A DNA stretch of 55,549 nucleotides from positions 1 to 55,549 of the forward strand of contig NZ_JBAMME010000133.1 in NCBI RefSeq assembly GCF_039793925.1, read 5' to 3'. The notes below the pieces were generated by a model. That model saw nothing but the letters and a program-made list of their open reading frames with translations, did no database searches and was not told the DNA's origin. Every line of letters begins with the position of its first letter. Positions within the stretch are counted from its first letter, which is position 1. The position numbers and the translations under genes were made by a program. Positions 18,283 through 26,961 of the stretch are shown piece after piece. The stretch comes from Thermogutta sp039793925 (GTDB lineage: Bacteria > Planctomycetota > Planctomycetia > Pirellulales > Thermoguttaceae).

Positions 18283-19422
18283 TCAATCGATCCAACCACC
18301 GCCGAGGACACGCTCACCCTGATAACACACGGCGGCCTGGCCCGGTGCCACGCCATAGCACGGCTCGTGAAACTGCACGTGAAACCGGTTGCCTTCCAGA
18401 ATCGTGACGGTGGCGGGAACGGCCCGCGTTCGGTAGCGAATCTTCACTGTGCAAGCGAATGGTTCCGTCGGTGGCTCCACCAGCCAGTTTGCCTCGGAGG
18501 CGGTCAACTCCCAGCGGGCCAGGTCTTCTCGCGTTCCTACCACAACACGACGTGTGTCCGGTTCCAGACGCACCACATAGCGAGGCTCGCCGAAGGCAAT
18601 CTTGAGCCCCTTCCGCTGGCCGATCGTGAATCGTTCCAGCCCATCGTGATAACCAACGACGCGGCCCTGGGTGTCCACAATCTCTCCTGCTGTGGAACGC
18701 TCCCCGCGAAACTGCCGTACGAAGGCCGCATGGTCCTGATTGGGAACGAAGCAGATTTCCTGACTATCCGGCTTGTCGGCTACCCGCAAACCGATCTTCG
18801 CCGCTATGGCGCGAATCTCCTGCTTTGTGTAATCTCCCACAGGAAAAAGGAGCCGACCGAGATATTCCCGCCGTATTCCAAAGAGGACGTACGACTGGTC
18901 TTTGGTGGGATCACGACCGCAAAATAGGCCCGGCAAACCGTCCTCCGCGGGCTTCAGTCTGGCATAATGGCCGGTCGCTACAAATTCTGCCCGTAGTGTA
19001 TCTGCGTACTCAAAAAGGCGTCCGAACTTGAGTCGGTTGTTGCACACCACACACGGGTTGGGCGTCCGGGCCGCCAGGTACTCGTTCACGAAATAGTCGA
19101 TGATCTCGCGAAACTCTTCCTCAAAGTTGAGCACGTAGAAGGGAATATTGAGTCGATCGGCCACGCGTCGGGCGTCTTCGGCATCTGCCGCACTGCAGCA
19201 TCCCTGCTTGGGACTTCGCAGGACGGGCAAAGCGGTGAGTGCTTCGGTCTGAGCAGCCGTACCCCGCGGCCCCGGTGCATCGCCCGACAACGAGCACGTA
19301 ACCGGCGAGTGCATCCCGTGGCGCATAAAAACGCCGATCACCTCGTGCCCCTGCTCCCTGAGCAGATGGGCCGAGACGCTGCTATCCACTCCGCCGGACA
19401 TTGCCAGAAGAACGCGAGCCAT
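18283..19422 (-). CDS. mnmA: tRNA 2-thiouridylase MnmA
   Basis: The 379-residue enzyme makes 2-thiouridine at U34 of Lys, Glu and Gln tRNAs using ATP and relayed persulfide sulfur. The PP-loop AMSGGVDSSVS is at residues 7-17. The two catalytic cysteines are in NPCVVCN (near 120) and SQEICFVPNQDH (near 215). A segment rich in Gly/Ala/Pro of about 35 residues sits between the PP-loop and GCCSAADAEDARRVA, longer than in E. coli. The gene is monocistronic between convergent comEC and the divergent fucosidase. Confidence 0.95.
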   Translation of the reverse strand: MARVLLAMSGGVDSSVSAHLLREQGHEVIGVFMRHGMHSPVTCSLSGDAPGPRGTAAQTEALTALPVLRSPKQGCCSAADAEDARRVADRLNIPFYVLNFEEEFREIIDYFVNEYLAARTPNPCVVCNNRLKFGRLFEYADTLRAEFVATGHYARLKPAEDGLPGLFCGRDPTKDQSYVLFGIRREYLGRLLFPVGDYTKQEIRAIAAKIGLRVADKPDSQEICFVPNQDHAAFVRQFRGERSTAGEIVDTQGRVVGYHDGLERFTIGQRKGLKIAFGEPRYVVRLEPDTRRVVVGTREDLARWELTASEANWLVEPPTEPFACTVKIRYRTRAVPATVTILEGNRFHVQFHEPCYGVAPGQAAVCYQGERVLGGGWID

Positions 19423-19874
19423 TGCGAAATCTTTGTCGAATTTGTTGGGAAAAAACAGGGACCAAGGAAGGGCCTGAGCACGCAGGGAGACCAGGAGCTC
19501 GCTTTATCATCGGTTTTCTCTGGTCGAAACGGACTTATGGCTACCAGCCGCACCAGGAAGCGCCGACTGGCCCCGTCGCGGAACCCCGTTGTTATTGTAC
19601 ACACCGAGCCTCCTTGGCCAGCCGGTTTTGGTGGAGGTTTGGTTCACCGGGGAGTGGAAGGCCGTGCAACTCGATTCACACCGGGCACGACAAGCGTGCC
19701 CCTCCGGAAAAACTCCCTTTTCCCGCCCATCCTGGGCCCAGCCGTTGCCGGTGGACCCTGCGGCGGACTACACTGGAGCTTTGATTTAAATGTCGTTTCC
19801 CGCGACGTTGGCGTGAGAAAACCGTGAAGTTTCGAGGATAAGGCAACTTCCGTCGACTCGGGGAGGTCTCAACG
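19423..19874. other. Divergent mnmA/fucosidase intergenic region
   Basis: About 450 bases carrying one copy of the hairpin repeat (19681-19707). Open frames here have no conserved features. No clear promoter hexamers were found. Confidence 0.35.
19681..19707 (-). repeat. Intergenic hairpin repeat, copy 1
   Basis: Read on the minus strand the 27-base unit begins CCGGAGG and folds as GGGCACG-CTTGT-CGTGCCC. It matches copy 2 (21327-21353) at 26 of 27 positions in the opposite orientation, so the two copies bracket the fucosidase gene as inverted repeats. Confidence 0.8.
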
Positions 19875-21284
19875 ATGACGATCTTTGTTGCGATGCGTAG
19901 GCAATGGTTCGTGCTGGGGTTGCTCATGCTGGGATTTGCTTCCGTCGCCAGAGCCGAGTCTGCGCCGGGAATTCCTCCGGAAACGCCCGAGCAGCGTGAC
20001 GCGCGGATGAAATGGTGGCGGGACGCCCGGTTCGGAATGTTCATCCACTGGGGTCTTTACGCGATTCCCGGCGGACGCTGGAAAGGCCAACCGGTGGGCG
20101 GGGCCGGCGAGTGGATCATGAACACCGCCAACATTCCCGTGGAAGAGTATGAACTCTTGGCAAAACAGTTCAATCCGGTCAAGTACAATCCAGCGCAGTG
20201 GGTGAAGATCGCCAAAGAGGCGGGAATGCGGTATATCGTCATCACGTCCAAGCATCACGATGGATTCTGTCTGTTCGACTCGAAAGTGACCACCTATGAC
20301 GTGGTGGACGCCACACCTTGGGGGAAGGACCTCCTCAAGCCGCTGGCCGAGGAGTGTCGCAAACAGGGGCTCCACTTCTGCACCTACTATTCCATCATGG
20401 ATTGGCACCACCCGGCACAAATGCGGGGAAGTGATCGGGCTTACAATCCTACGCGCATTCGGGAAGGGCGCAAGCGCGAATACATGGACTACATGAAGGC
20501 GCAACTCAAAGAATTGCTGGAAAGCTGCAAGCCCGAGGTCCTCTGGTTCGATGGCGAGTGGCCCGACTGGTACACCGAAGAGGATGGCCGCGAAATTTAC
20601 GCCTACCTGCGAGAGCTCGATCCCAAGCTGATTATCAACAATCGGGTAGGAAAATGCCGCAAAGGCATGGAGGGACTCAACCAGGAAGGACGGCAGTGCG
20701 TCGGAGACTTTGGTACTCCCGAGCAGCAAATTCCCGCGAGCGGCCTGCCGGGTGTTGATTGGGAATCGTGCATGACGATGAACGACACGTGGGGCTTCAA
20801 ATATGACGATCACAACTGGAAGAGTACACAAACCCTGATCCGCAACCTGATTGACTGCGCTTCCAAGGGTGGGAATTACCTGCTGAATGTGGGGCCCACG
20901 GCGGAAGGCGAGATTCCGGCACCGTCCGTGGAGCGACTTCAGGGTATCGGTCAATGGCTCAGGGTCAACGGTGAATCCATCTACGCCACACAGGCCAGTC
21001 CATGGTCCAAGCAACTTCCCTGGGGGCGCTGCACTCAAAAGAAACTTGACGATGGAACAACCCGGCTGTACCTCCATGTTTTTACCTGGCCGGAACAGGG
21101 GCGACTGGAGCTGCCCAACCTGAAGAACGACGTCAGCCGGGCATTTCTTCTGGCGAATGGCACGGGTGTGACAGCCCACCGCGACGGCGACAAAGTCGTC
21201 CTGGAAAACCTACCCCAAAAGCCGCTTGACCCGGTGGCCACCGTGATCTGTGTGGACATCAAAGGGACGCCGCAGGTGGATTAG
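19875..21284 (+). CDS. Secreted GH29 alpha-L-fucosidase
   Basis: The 469-residue protein has a signal peptide (about residues 1-27, cut near ARAES) and a GH29 TIM barrel that releases alpha-linked fucose with retention. Landmarks are ARFGMFIHWGLYAIPGG, YIVITSKHHDGFCLFDS and EVLWFDGEWPDW; Asp226 in WFDG is the expected nucleophile. The later NYLLNVGPTAEGEI is typical of the family. The C-terminal 70 residues form a short beta-rich domain. GGGAGGT ends 7 bases before ATG 19875; a second in-frame ATG is at 19893. The enzyme probably acts in the periplasm on fucose-containing polysaccharides. It is convergent with the isomerase-like gene. Confidence 0.93.
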   Translation: MTIFVAMRRQWFVLGLLMLGFASVARAESAPGIPPETPEQRDARMKWWRDARFGMFIHWGLYAIPGGRWKGQPVGGAGEWIMNTANIPVEEYELLAKQFNPVKYNPAQWVKIAKEAGMRYIVITSKHHDGFCLFDSKVTTYDVVDATPWGKDLLKPLAEECRKQGLHFCTYYSIMDWHHPAQMRGSDRAYNPTRIREGRKREYMDYMKAQLKELLESCKPEVLWFDGEWPDWYTEEDGREIYAYLRELDPKLIINNRVGKCRKGMEGLNQEGRQCVGDFGTPEQQIPASGLPGVDWESCMTMNDTWGFKYDDHNWKSTQTLIRNLIDCASKGGNYLLNVGPTAEGEIPAPSVERLQGIGQWLRVNGESIYATQASPWSKQLPWGRCTQKKLDDGTTRLYLHVFTWPEQGRLELPNLKNDVSRAFLLANGTGVTAHRDGDKVVLENLPQKPLDPVATVICVDIKGTPQVD

Positions 21285-21326
21285 ATCCGGGTGGTAAGCT
21301 GAAAGGTGATCCATCCCATTCTTTCT

Positions 21327-21353
21327 CCGGAGGGGCACGCCTGTCGTGCCCGG
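21327..21353 (+). repeat. Intergenic hairpin repeat, copy 2
   Basis: The 27-base unit begins CCGGAGG and folds as GGGCACG-CCTGT-CGTGCCC, followed by GG. It lies 42 bases after the fucosidase stop codon. Confidence 0.8.
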
Positions 21354-21385
21354 CGAAGTGGAATGGATTGGCCAATGGCCCAAAG

Positions 21386-21413
21386 GGCGGACCTGACGAG
21401 CAGGTCCCTCCGA
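21386..21413 (-). repeat. Intergenic hairpin repeat, copy 3 (covarying stem)
   Basis: On the minus strand it reads TCGGAGG then GGACCTG-CTCGT-CAGGTCC. The stem bases differ from copies 1 and 2, but both arms have changed together so pairing is kept. It faces copy 2, giving a converging pair between two convergent genes. Confidence 0.7.
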
Positions 21414-21517
21414 CACCCATCTCGAGGTTCGCGCCTTTTCCATCGGCATAAAAAAGCTGAATGTCCCCGATCCATACCTGTCGAGTCCCAGCCGCCCGAT
21501 TTTACCCGCCGCGGTCG

Positions 21518-22600
21518 TTACACCTTTCGCCCGAGCATCCGATCGAGGGCATCTGAGGTGTGGAAGACGAGGGCTTCCGGCCAATGCGGATACGGGTTGA
21601 AATACTCGAACGTCAGGTAACCCCGGTAGCCCACGTTGTCCAGGGCCTCGAGGACGGCGGGCCAGTTCGTGGTGCCGTCGAGCAATGGCCGAAACGTGTG
21701 CAGGTTGAATTCGTTCACCTTTTTCGACGCTTCCTTGAGGTGAACGTTGCGGATCCGCTTGCCAAGGATGGGAATCCAGTATTCCGGGAAATGATACTGG
21801 GCGATGTTGCCCGTATCAAAATGGACTCCCACCGCTGGTGAGTTAAAGCTGTCCACGAAGGCGGCTAGTTCCTGCGGAGTGTGCAGGTAGCCGTTCATGA
21901 AGATGTTTTCCACGTTCAAAGAGATGCCCGCTTGCTCCGCCACGGGAATAAGTTTCCGTAGGGCCTCCCGCGCACGCTGGTCACATGTTTCGAAGGGGAC
22001 GGGCGGGTCGTCCGGCAGCCACGGCACGTAGGTGGATCCCGCGATCACAAGAAGATTCTTCGTTTCCAACAACCGGGCTGTGCGAATCATATCCACGGCC
22101 AGCTCGAGGCCTCTTTGACGACGCTGTGGGTCCTCATGGGTGAATGAATAGGGCCAGAAAAGAAACGAACACAGGCCGCTCACTTCGAGGCCGATCCGGC
22201 GGACCAAACGGGCTACGTCGCGGACAGCGGCGTCGGACGTTTCCGGCGTGAGATCGCCTTCCAGCGCGTAATTGAGTTCCACCCCGTCAAATCCCGCTTC
22301 CTTGCACAGTTCCAGACACTCGCGGAGGGACATCTTGCTGGGATAGGGCAACGCCCAAAGGTTGATCGACTTTTTCATGTCATACCGTTTGCTTGGAGCA
22401 CGCTTGGCCTGGGCTGGGGACGGGTCCTCGGCTGCCTCGCCGGACGAAATCAAGCCTTGGGTAGCTAAGAAGGCCCCGCCGAAAGCGGCCATGTAACTCA
22501 AAATCTCACGTCGTGGAAGGAGCTCGCGGCTTCCCATCGGCTGGAGATTCCCAGAAATTCGACGATCGTTTGAACAAGGTTCAGGTTCGGGCGTGCGCAT
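21518..22600 (-). CDS. Exported sugar phosphate isomerase/epimerase-like TIM barrel
   Basis: The 360-residue protein belongs to the xylose isomerase-like barrel family (AP endonuclease 2 fold). A twin-arginine-type signal LLPRREILSYMAAFGGA lies at about residues 27-43, so the folded protein is likely exported by Tat. Metal-site candidates typical of the fold are seen in DGVELNY, NVENIF, GVHFDTGN and LTFEYFNP. Such proteins interconvert sugars or inositols, or cleave 3-keto sugars; the substrate cannot be told. The gene is convergent with the fucosidase, consistent with sugar catabolism. Confidence 0.82.
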   Translation of the reverse strand: MRTPEPEPCSNDRRISGNLQPMGSRELLPRREILSYMAAFGGAFLATQGLISSGEAAEDPSPAQAKRAPSKRYDMKKSINLWALPYPSKMSLRECLELCKEAGFDGVELNYALEGDLTPETSDAAVRDVARLVRRIGLEVSGLCSFLFWPYSFTHEDPQRRQRGLELAVDMIRTARLLETKNLLVIAGSTYVPWLPDDPPVPFETCDQRAREALRKLIPVAEQAGISLNVENIFMNGYLHTPQELAAFVDSFNSPAVGVHFDTGNIAQYHFPEYWIPILGKRIRNVHLKEASKKVNEFNLHTFRPLLDGTTNWPAVLEALDNVGYRGYLTFEYFNPYPHWPEALVFHTSDALDRMLGRKV

Positions 22601-23490
22601 GAGGTGCGCTCCTTTGTTGATAGACGAAAAGAGATGGACGAAAACGCGACACGATTGCTTTTCTCATCTTCAGGCCAACCGTGAGAACGCCCTCATTTTA
22701 GGCTGATGGGCGCCGCGAGCAAGGTGCAGAGAGCGCGATCGGATGGGGTGGGACGCGACCCTCCTGTTCGTCGATCATTGGACGGACGCCCTCCACGGCC
22801 TTCCACGGGGTCACCTCTCTGCCCACGGTAATGCCTGGCCACCGAGTCCACGTTTTCCTCGCCGTTGACCGATTTTTCTAGACGTTGCAACATTTTCTGT
22901 TTATCCATTTATCCCAGTTGACCGAATTTGCGAGGTCCGCTAAGATAATGCGGTCATTGGGATTGCGCCAGAAAGAGCGATTTTGCGGCGTGCAGTTTGG
23001 CAAGCGGAGCGGAGGCACCCGGGAAAAGCCGGGCAGCGAGAAGAGAGGAAAATCCTCCCAGTCGGCGGAACAGTGGTTGATGCAAAAGGAAACTCCGAAT
23101 TCGCTGCGCGGTCCCAACGCGACGGGACGCGCGCCTGGTGTTTCCCCCCCGGGATGGGACGGCGTTGCCATGTTGTGATTTTGAAACATCAGTTCCAGAC
23201 TGGCTGTTTCACTGAGTCAGAAGTCAAGTTGTAAGTAGCGTTTAATAAATAACTTAAGAATTCGAGCACGTCCCGCAAGGATGCTCGGGCATTGGATGTG
23301 CTCCCTCCTTCATCAGGCAAAGCAGGTTCGCGTCGTGTGAGCACCTTTGGTCCCCTTGCCTGTTGAGGACAGCACCTTGCCTAGAGCCAGCCATCACAAG
23401 CCGCATTCCGTTGCCCAAGGGCCTCGAACCGGTAAGGTCAATGGACACCGCACGGAGCTTGCCCGGATTGCGGGCAAAACCAGCTCGGAA
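22601..23490. promoter_or_regulatory. Long upstream region of the first sigma-factor gene
   Basis: Nearly 900 bases lie between the isomerase-like gene and the ATG chosen for the sigma factor. A good sigma-70 promoter lies inside at 22918-22946. The rest has no convincing gene. If transcription starts near 22953, the mRNA leader is about 400-540 bases. Confidence 0.4.
22918..22946 (+). promoter_or_regulatory. Sigma-70-type promoter
   Basis: TTGACC (22918-22923), a 17-base spacer, then TAAGAT (22941-22946). The -35 matches 5 of 6 consensus bases and the -10 matches 4 of 6. It points toward the sigma-factor gene. Confidence 0.5.
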
Positions 23491-25173
23491 ATGACGTTTG
23501 AAAAGGGCGTCAATGGAGAGTCGGTTCATCCCGACGTACTCCTCGAGGCCCTCGACCCCGGTCTACTGGACGAGGATCAGAATCCGAGCACTACCCCTGG
23601 GGATCGGGTCCCCGACGAGACCCTCGATGAGGACTATTTTGAACTGGAGGTAGCCGCCCCGTCGACTGATGAGCTGGCCGACGATGAAGACTCGCTCGAT
23701 TCAGGAGACGGGGTGGAAGGCGATCTGGATGTTGAATCCACCGGGCAGGATGATCGGATTGACGACCCTGTCCGCATCTATCTGATGCAAATGGGGGAGA
23801 TTCCCCTTTTGACTCGGCGGGATGAGATTCGGGCCGCGAAACAAATTGAACGGGCGCGGCGTAAGTTCCGCTATGCGATGTTGGCCACCGATTTTATCCT
23901 CACTGCGGCCATTGAGCTGCTGAAAAACGTGCGTGACGGCCGACTCCGCCTGGATCGCACGATGGACGTGTCGGTGACCAATCTGCGTGGAAAGCGTCAC
24001 ATCACCCGGTTGCTGGACCCCAATTTGCGGACACTCCAGGAAATTCAGCGGCGGAACCGGCGGGACTTTGCCCAGATGATGAACCGCCGATTGCCGATGG
24101 AGGAGCGGCGGGCAGCCCGACGGCGTTTGATGGCGCGGCGATTCCGTGCCGTGCGGTTGGTGGAAGAACTTGATCTGAGAACGCAAAAGCTGCAACCGCT
24201 CCTGGATCGTCTCACCAAGATTTCCCAGCGGATGGACGCGATCATCCAGGATCTCAACGCTCTCCGCGGCACTCCCCAAACACCTTGGGAAAAGGAGTTG
24301 CGGCGCGAACTCCGGCAACTCATGCGGTTGACGCTCGAGAGTCCCACCACGCTGCGCAATCATCTGGCGGCCGTCATGCGATACGCGGAGGAGTACGAGG
24401 CGGCCAAGCGCTATCTCTCGGCGGGAAACCTCCGGCTCGTCGTCTCCATTGCCAAGCGCTACCGCAATCGCGGCCTGAGCTTCCTCGATTTGATTCAGGA
24501 GGGAAATACTGGTCTGATGCGGGCGGTGGACAAGTTTGAGTATGCTCGGGGATTCAAATTCTCCACCTACGCCACATGGTGGATTCGGCAAGCGATCACC
24601 CGCGCGATTGCCGATCAAAGCCGCACCATCCGCATGCCGGTGCACATGCTGGACGTGTGCGGGCGAATCCATGCCATGGCCCGCAAACTGGCCCAGGATC
24701 GGGGGATCGCCCCCAGTCTTGATGAAACCGCCCAGGCCCTGGGAATGCCGGTGGAAGAGGTACGCAGTATCCTTCGGATGAGCCATCAGCCACTGTCGCT
24801 CGATCAGCCGGTGGGTGAACAGGAAGAGAGCTACCTGGGTGAATTTCTTGCCGACTATCGGGAAGATGACCCCCTTTATGAAATGAACTTTGAGCTTCTC
24901 AAGCGGTCCATCAATGAGGCCCTGGCCGAGCTCACGTATCGAGAAAGGGAAATCATCCGGCTGCGGTACGGGCTGGCTGATGGCTATGCATACACGCTGG
25001 AAGAAGTGGGCAAGATCTTTGGCATCACTCGGGAACGGGTGCGCCAAATCGAGGCCAAAGCCATCCGCAAGTTGCGGCATCCGGTCCGGTCACGGAAGCT
25101 GGCGGGCTTCATCGACGCTCTGGTGGCTCGAGGACAACTCACCCCCGACCCTGGCCTGGAAGCAGAACTCTGA
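23491..25173 (+). CDS. RpoD-type sigma-70 factor (first paralog)
   Basis: The 560-residue form from ATG 23491 is a group 1/2-type sigma factor that directs RNA polymerase to promoters. An acidic N-terminal region replaces classical region 1.1. Region 1.2 reads DDPVRIYLMQMGEIPLLTR, followed by a long basic non-conserved insert with many RRxRR clusters. Region 2 includes NLRLVVSIAKRYRNRGLSF and TYATWWIRQAI; region 4.2 is YTLEEVGKIFGITRERVRQ. The frame is open back to 23347; TTG codons at 23347 and 23377 (GAGGA lies upstream of 23377) are alternative starts, and none is clearly best. A close paralog lies at 31495. Confidence 0.9.
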   Translation: MTFEKGVNGESVHPDVLLEALDPGLLDEDQNPSTTPGDRVPDETLDEDYFELEVAAPSTDELADDEDSLDSGDGVEGDLDVESTGQDDRIDDPVRIYLMQMGEIPLLTRRDEIRAAKQIERARRKFRYAMLATDFILTAAIELLKNVRDGRLRLDRTMDVSVTNLRGKRHITRLLDPNLRTLQEIQRRNRRDFAQMMNRRLPMEERRAARRRLMARRFRAVRLVEELDLRTQKLQPLLDRLTKISQRMDAIIQDLNALRGTPQTPWEKELRRELRQLMRLTLESPTTLRNHLAAVMRYAEEYEAAKRYLSAGNLRLVVSIAKRYRNRGLSFLDLIQEGNTGLMRAVDKFEYARGFKFSTYATWWIRQAITRAIADQSRTIRMPVHMLDVCGRIHAMARKLAQDRGIAPSLDETAQALGMPVEEVRSILRMSHQPLSLDQPVGEQEESYLGEFLADYREDDPLYEMNFELLKRSINEALAELTYREREIIRLRYGLADGYAYTLEEVGKIFGITRERVRQIEAKAIRKLRHPVRSRKLAGFIDALVARGQLTPDPGLEAEL

Positions 25174-25209
25174 ATGTTTGACGGAGCGAATGGGCTTTCC
25201 CCCGCAACC

Positions 25210-25225
25210 GCCGGTGCAGACCGGC
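25210..25225 (+). terminator. Short GC hairpin after the sigma-factor gene
   Basis: GCCGGT-GCAG-ACCGGC lies 37 bases beyond the stop codon. The nearest T-run is weak (GCGTTTT), so termination is uncertain. Confidence 0.35.
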
Positions 25226-25260
25226 GAGCCGCGTTTTCGATGAGGGTGGCGAGAATCTTT

Positions 25261-25308
25261 CGGAGAGACCTGCTTGTCACGCCCGCCCTTTTGACCATTG
25301 GATCATCC
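25261..25308 (+). repeat. Intergenic hairpin repeat, copy 4 (decayed)
   Basis: It begins CGGAGAGACCTGCTTGTCAC, retaining the CGGAG head and TGCTTGTC core but with imperfect arms. A tail ending ACCATTGGATCATCCA follows; a close variant of the tail recurs at copy 5b. Confidence 0.55.
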
Positions 25309-25449
25309 AACCCGCTTCATCGGGCGCACAAGATGGCCCGAAAGTCGGGAAGATCTCTCCCCTTGCGACCGGTGCAAGCTGGACTGGTATGCCCGCCGGT
25401 GCAATGGTAATTTGGCAGGGAGTGTTGTCGGCACAAAAAGGAGCGCACC

Positions 25450-26655
25450 ATGTCGAAGGACTACAGCCCTTTCACCCCCGGCCAGCCGGTACCGGTTGAA
25501 TTCTTTGTGGGACGAAAGGCGGAGGTTGAGGATTTCATCCGACGGGTTCGGACGGCCGCTGAGGGCCGGCTTCAGACGCTCTTCTTGGTCGGTGAACGAG
25601 GGATCGGGAAAAGTTCGCTCGCAGCGTTTGTGCGTACACTGGCCGAACGCGAGCATTCGCTTCTGGGAATCCACACGTTTCTGGGAGGCGTTACCGCTCT
25701 CGAGGAAACGGTGCAGCGCATCTTCGATCGACTGCTGAAAGAAAGTTCCGAACGCACATGGTTTGCTAAGGTGAAGCACCTGTTCAAAGATCACGTACGT
25801 CAGGTGGGACTGTTTGGCGTCACTGTGGAATTCGCAGCGAGTGGAACCGAGCTGGAACGCCTTGTCCGTGATTTCGTACCTTCCCTCAGGCGGGTCATCA
25901 GCGAACTCAATACCGATGTGAGGGCCCTTTTAATCGTCCTGGACGACATCAACGGGCTGGCAACCAATGAACAATTCGCCAACTGGCTGAAAAGCGCGGT
26001 GGATGAAATGGCCGTTTCCTCCCCGCGTTTTCCTGTGTGCTTGGTCCTGGTTGGGCTGGAAGAAAGACGGCAGTCGCTGGTTCGACTCCAGCCATCGCTG
26101 GCCCGGGTGTTCCATATCATCGAATTGAAAACCTGGTCCGACGAAGAAACACGAGAGTTCTTCCAGAAGGCTTTCACACGGGTGAATGTTCGCGTGGAAG
26201 ACTCGGCTCTGGATATCCTCTGCCAGTTCACCGGCGGGCTTCCCATGATGGCACACGAAATTGGTGACGCCACCTTCCATCTTAATGACGACGACACTAT
26301 CGACGCCGACGACGCCCTGCACGGTGTGTTCGCAGCAGCTGATATTGTGGGCCGAAAGTACCTAGAACCTCAGGTGTTCCAGGCGATTCGCAGTGCCCGA
26401 TACAGAGACATCCTCCGCAAAATTGCTCAAAAACCTTTTGACGTTTCCTTTACTGCACGGGAGCTTCGGCCGCTCTTGAATTCTGAAGAACAGAGAGTCT
26501 TTCACAATTTCTTGCAACGTATGAAGAAGCTCGGCGTGGTGGAGCCTGATTTAGAGCGCGGACGAGGGGCCTACCGATTCACCAATCGCCTCCATTACCT
26601 GTACTTCTGGCTGGAAGCGGAACGTGTGAAGAAATCTGGTAACATACGGGGATAA
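25450..26655 (+). CDS. AAA-type (STAND-like) ATPase
   Basis: The 401-residue protein starts with FFVGRKAEVEDF, the entry motif of ORC/Cdc6- and AP-ATPase-like proteins. Walker A is GERGIGKSS (residues 48-56), Walker B is LLIVLDDI (about 159-166), and a sensor-like PVCLVLVGLEER follows. A helical region and a winged-helix-like C-terminus (FTARELRPLLNSEEQRVFHN) complete it. No membrane segment is seen. Such ATPases act as switches in signalling, defence or DNA handling; no specific role can be read here. AAGGAG precedes the ATG. It lies 276 bases after the sigma factor and may be read from its own promoter. Confidence 0.75.
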   Translation: MSKDYSPFTPGQPVPVEFFVGRKAEVEDFIRRVRTAAEGRLQTLFLVGERGIGKSSLAAFVRTLAEREHSLLGIHTFLGGVTALEETVQRIFDRLLKESSERTWFAKVKHLFKDHVRQVGLFGVTVEFAASGTELERLVRDFVPSLRRVISELNTDVRALLIVLDDINGLATNEQFANWLKSAVDEMAVSSPRFPVCLVLVGLEERRQSLVRLQPSLARVFHIIELKTWSDEETREFFQKAFTRVNVRVEDSALDILCQFTGGLPMMAHEIGDATFHLNDDDTIDADDALHGVFAAADIVGRKYLEPQVFQAIRSARYRDILRKIAQKPFDVSFTARELRPLLNSEEQRVFHNFLQRMKKLGVVEPDLERGRGAYRFTNRLHYLYFWLEAERVKKSGNIRG

Positions 26656-26673
26656 CGGTTAGCTCAGCAGTGG

Positions 26674-26700
26674 TCGGAGGCCCAAGCTTGTCACGTCCGT
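26674..26700 (+). repeat. Intergenic hairpin repeat, copy 5a (decayed)
   Basis: Reads TCGGAGGCCCAAGCTTGTCA then CGTCCGT. It keeps the CGGAGG head and GCTTGTC core, but the left arm no longer pairs well. Copy 5b follows directly. Confidence 0.5.
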
Positions 26701-26702
26701 CA

Positions 26703-26751
26703 TCGGAGGGACCTGGTCGTCACCTCTGTTTTTCTTACCATTGGATGATCC
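26703..26751 (+). repeat. Intergenic hairpin repeat, copy 5b (decayed)
   Basis: Begins TCGGAGGGACCTGGTCGTCA and ends with an ACCATTGGATGATCCA tail nearly the same as copy 4. Its head and left arm agree with copy 3, but the right arm has degraded. Confidence 0.5.
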
Positions 26752-26768
26752 ACTTCGCTTCACCGACC

Positions 26769-26790
26769 ATAACAAGCGTGCCGCTCCGAG
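26769..26790 (-). repeat. Intergenic hairpin repeat, copy 6 (partial, inverted)
   Basis: On the minus strand it reads CTCGGAGCGGCACGCTTGTT, close to copy 1 through the head and left arm. The right arm is lost. With copies 5a and 5b it forms a small cluster before ilvE. Confidence 0.45.
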
Positions 26791-26961
26791 ATGATTGCGG
26801 CAAGAGGCGTGGCCCTCCGACCTTGTGGCAAAGAGGCAACGCGCTCATTGTCCCGAACCGGACGTCGCAGAATGCCGGAAATTATGTTAAATTAAACCGG
26901 TCGGGTCTGCGGAAAGGCCGTCAATCATCAGCCCCTTGTTACCTCAGTGTGGTTTTCAGCC

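Noticed and set aside
19869..21179. 436-codon minus-strand frame opposite the fucosidase
   Set aside because: The GH29 motifs on the plus strand are unambiguous; the antisense product has no family.
22741..22810. A further hairpin-repeat copy near 22.75 kb
   Set aside because: Only short fragments of the head and tail are present and no stem forms.
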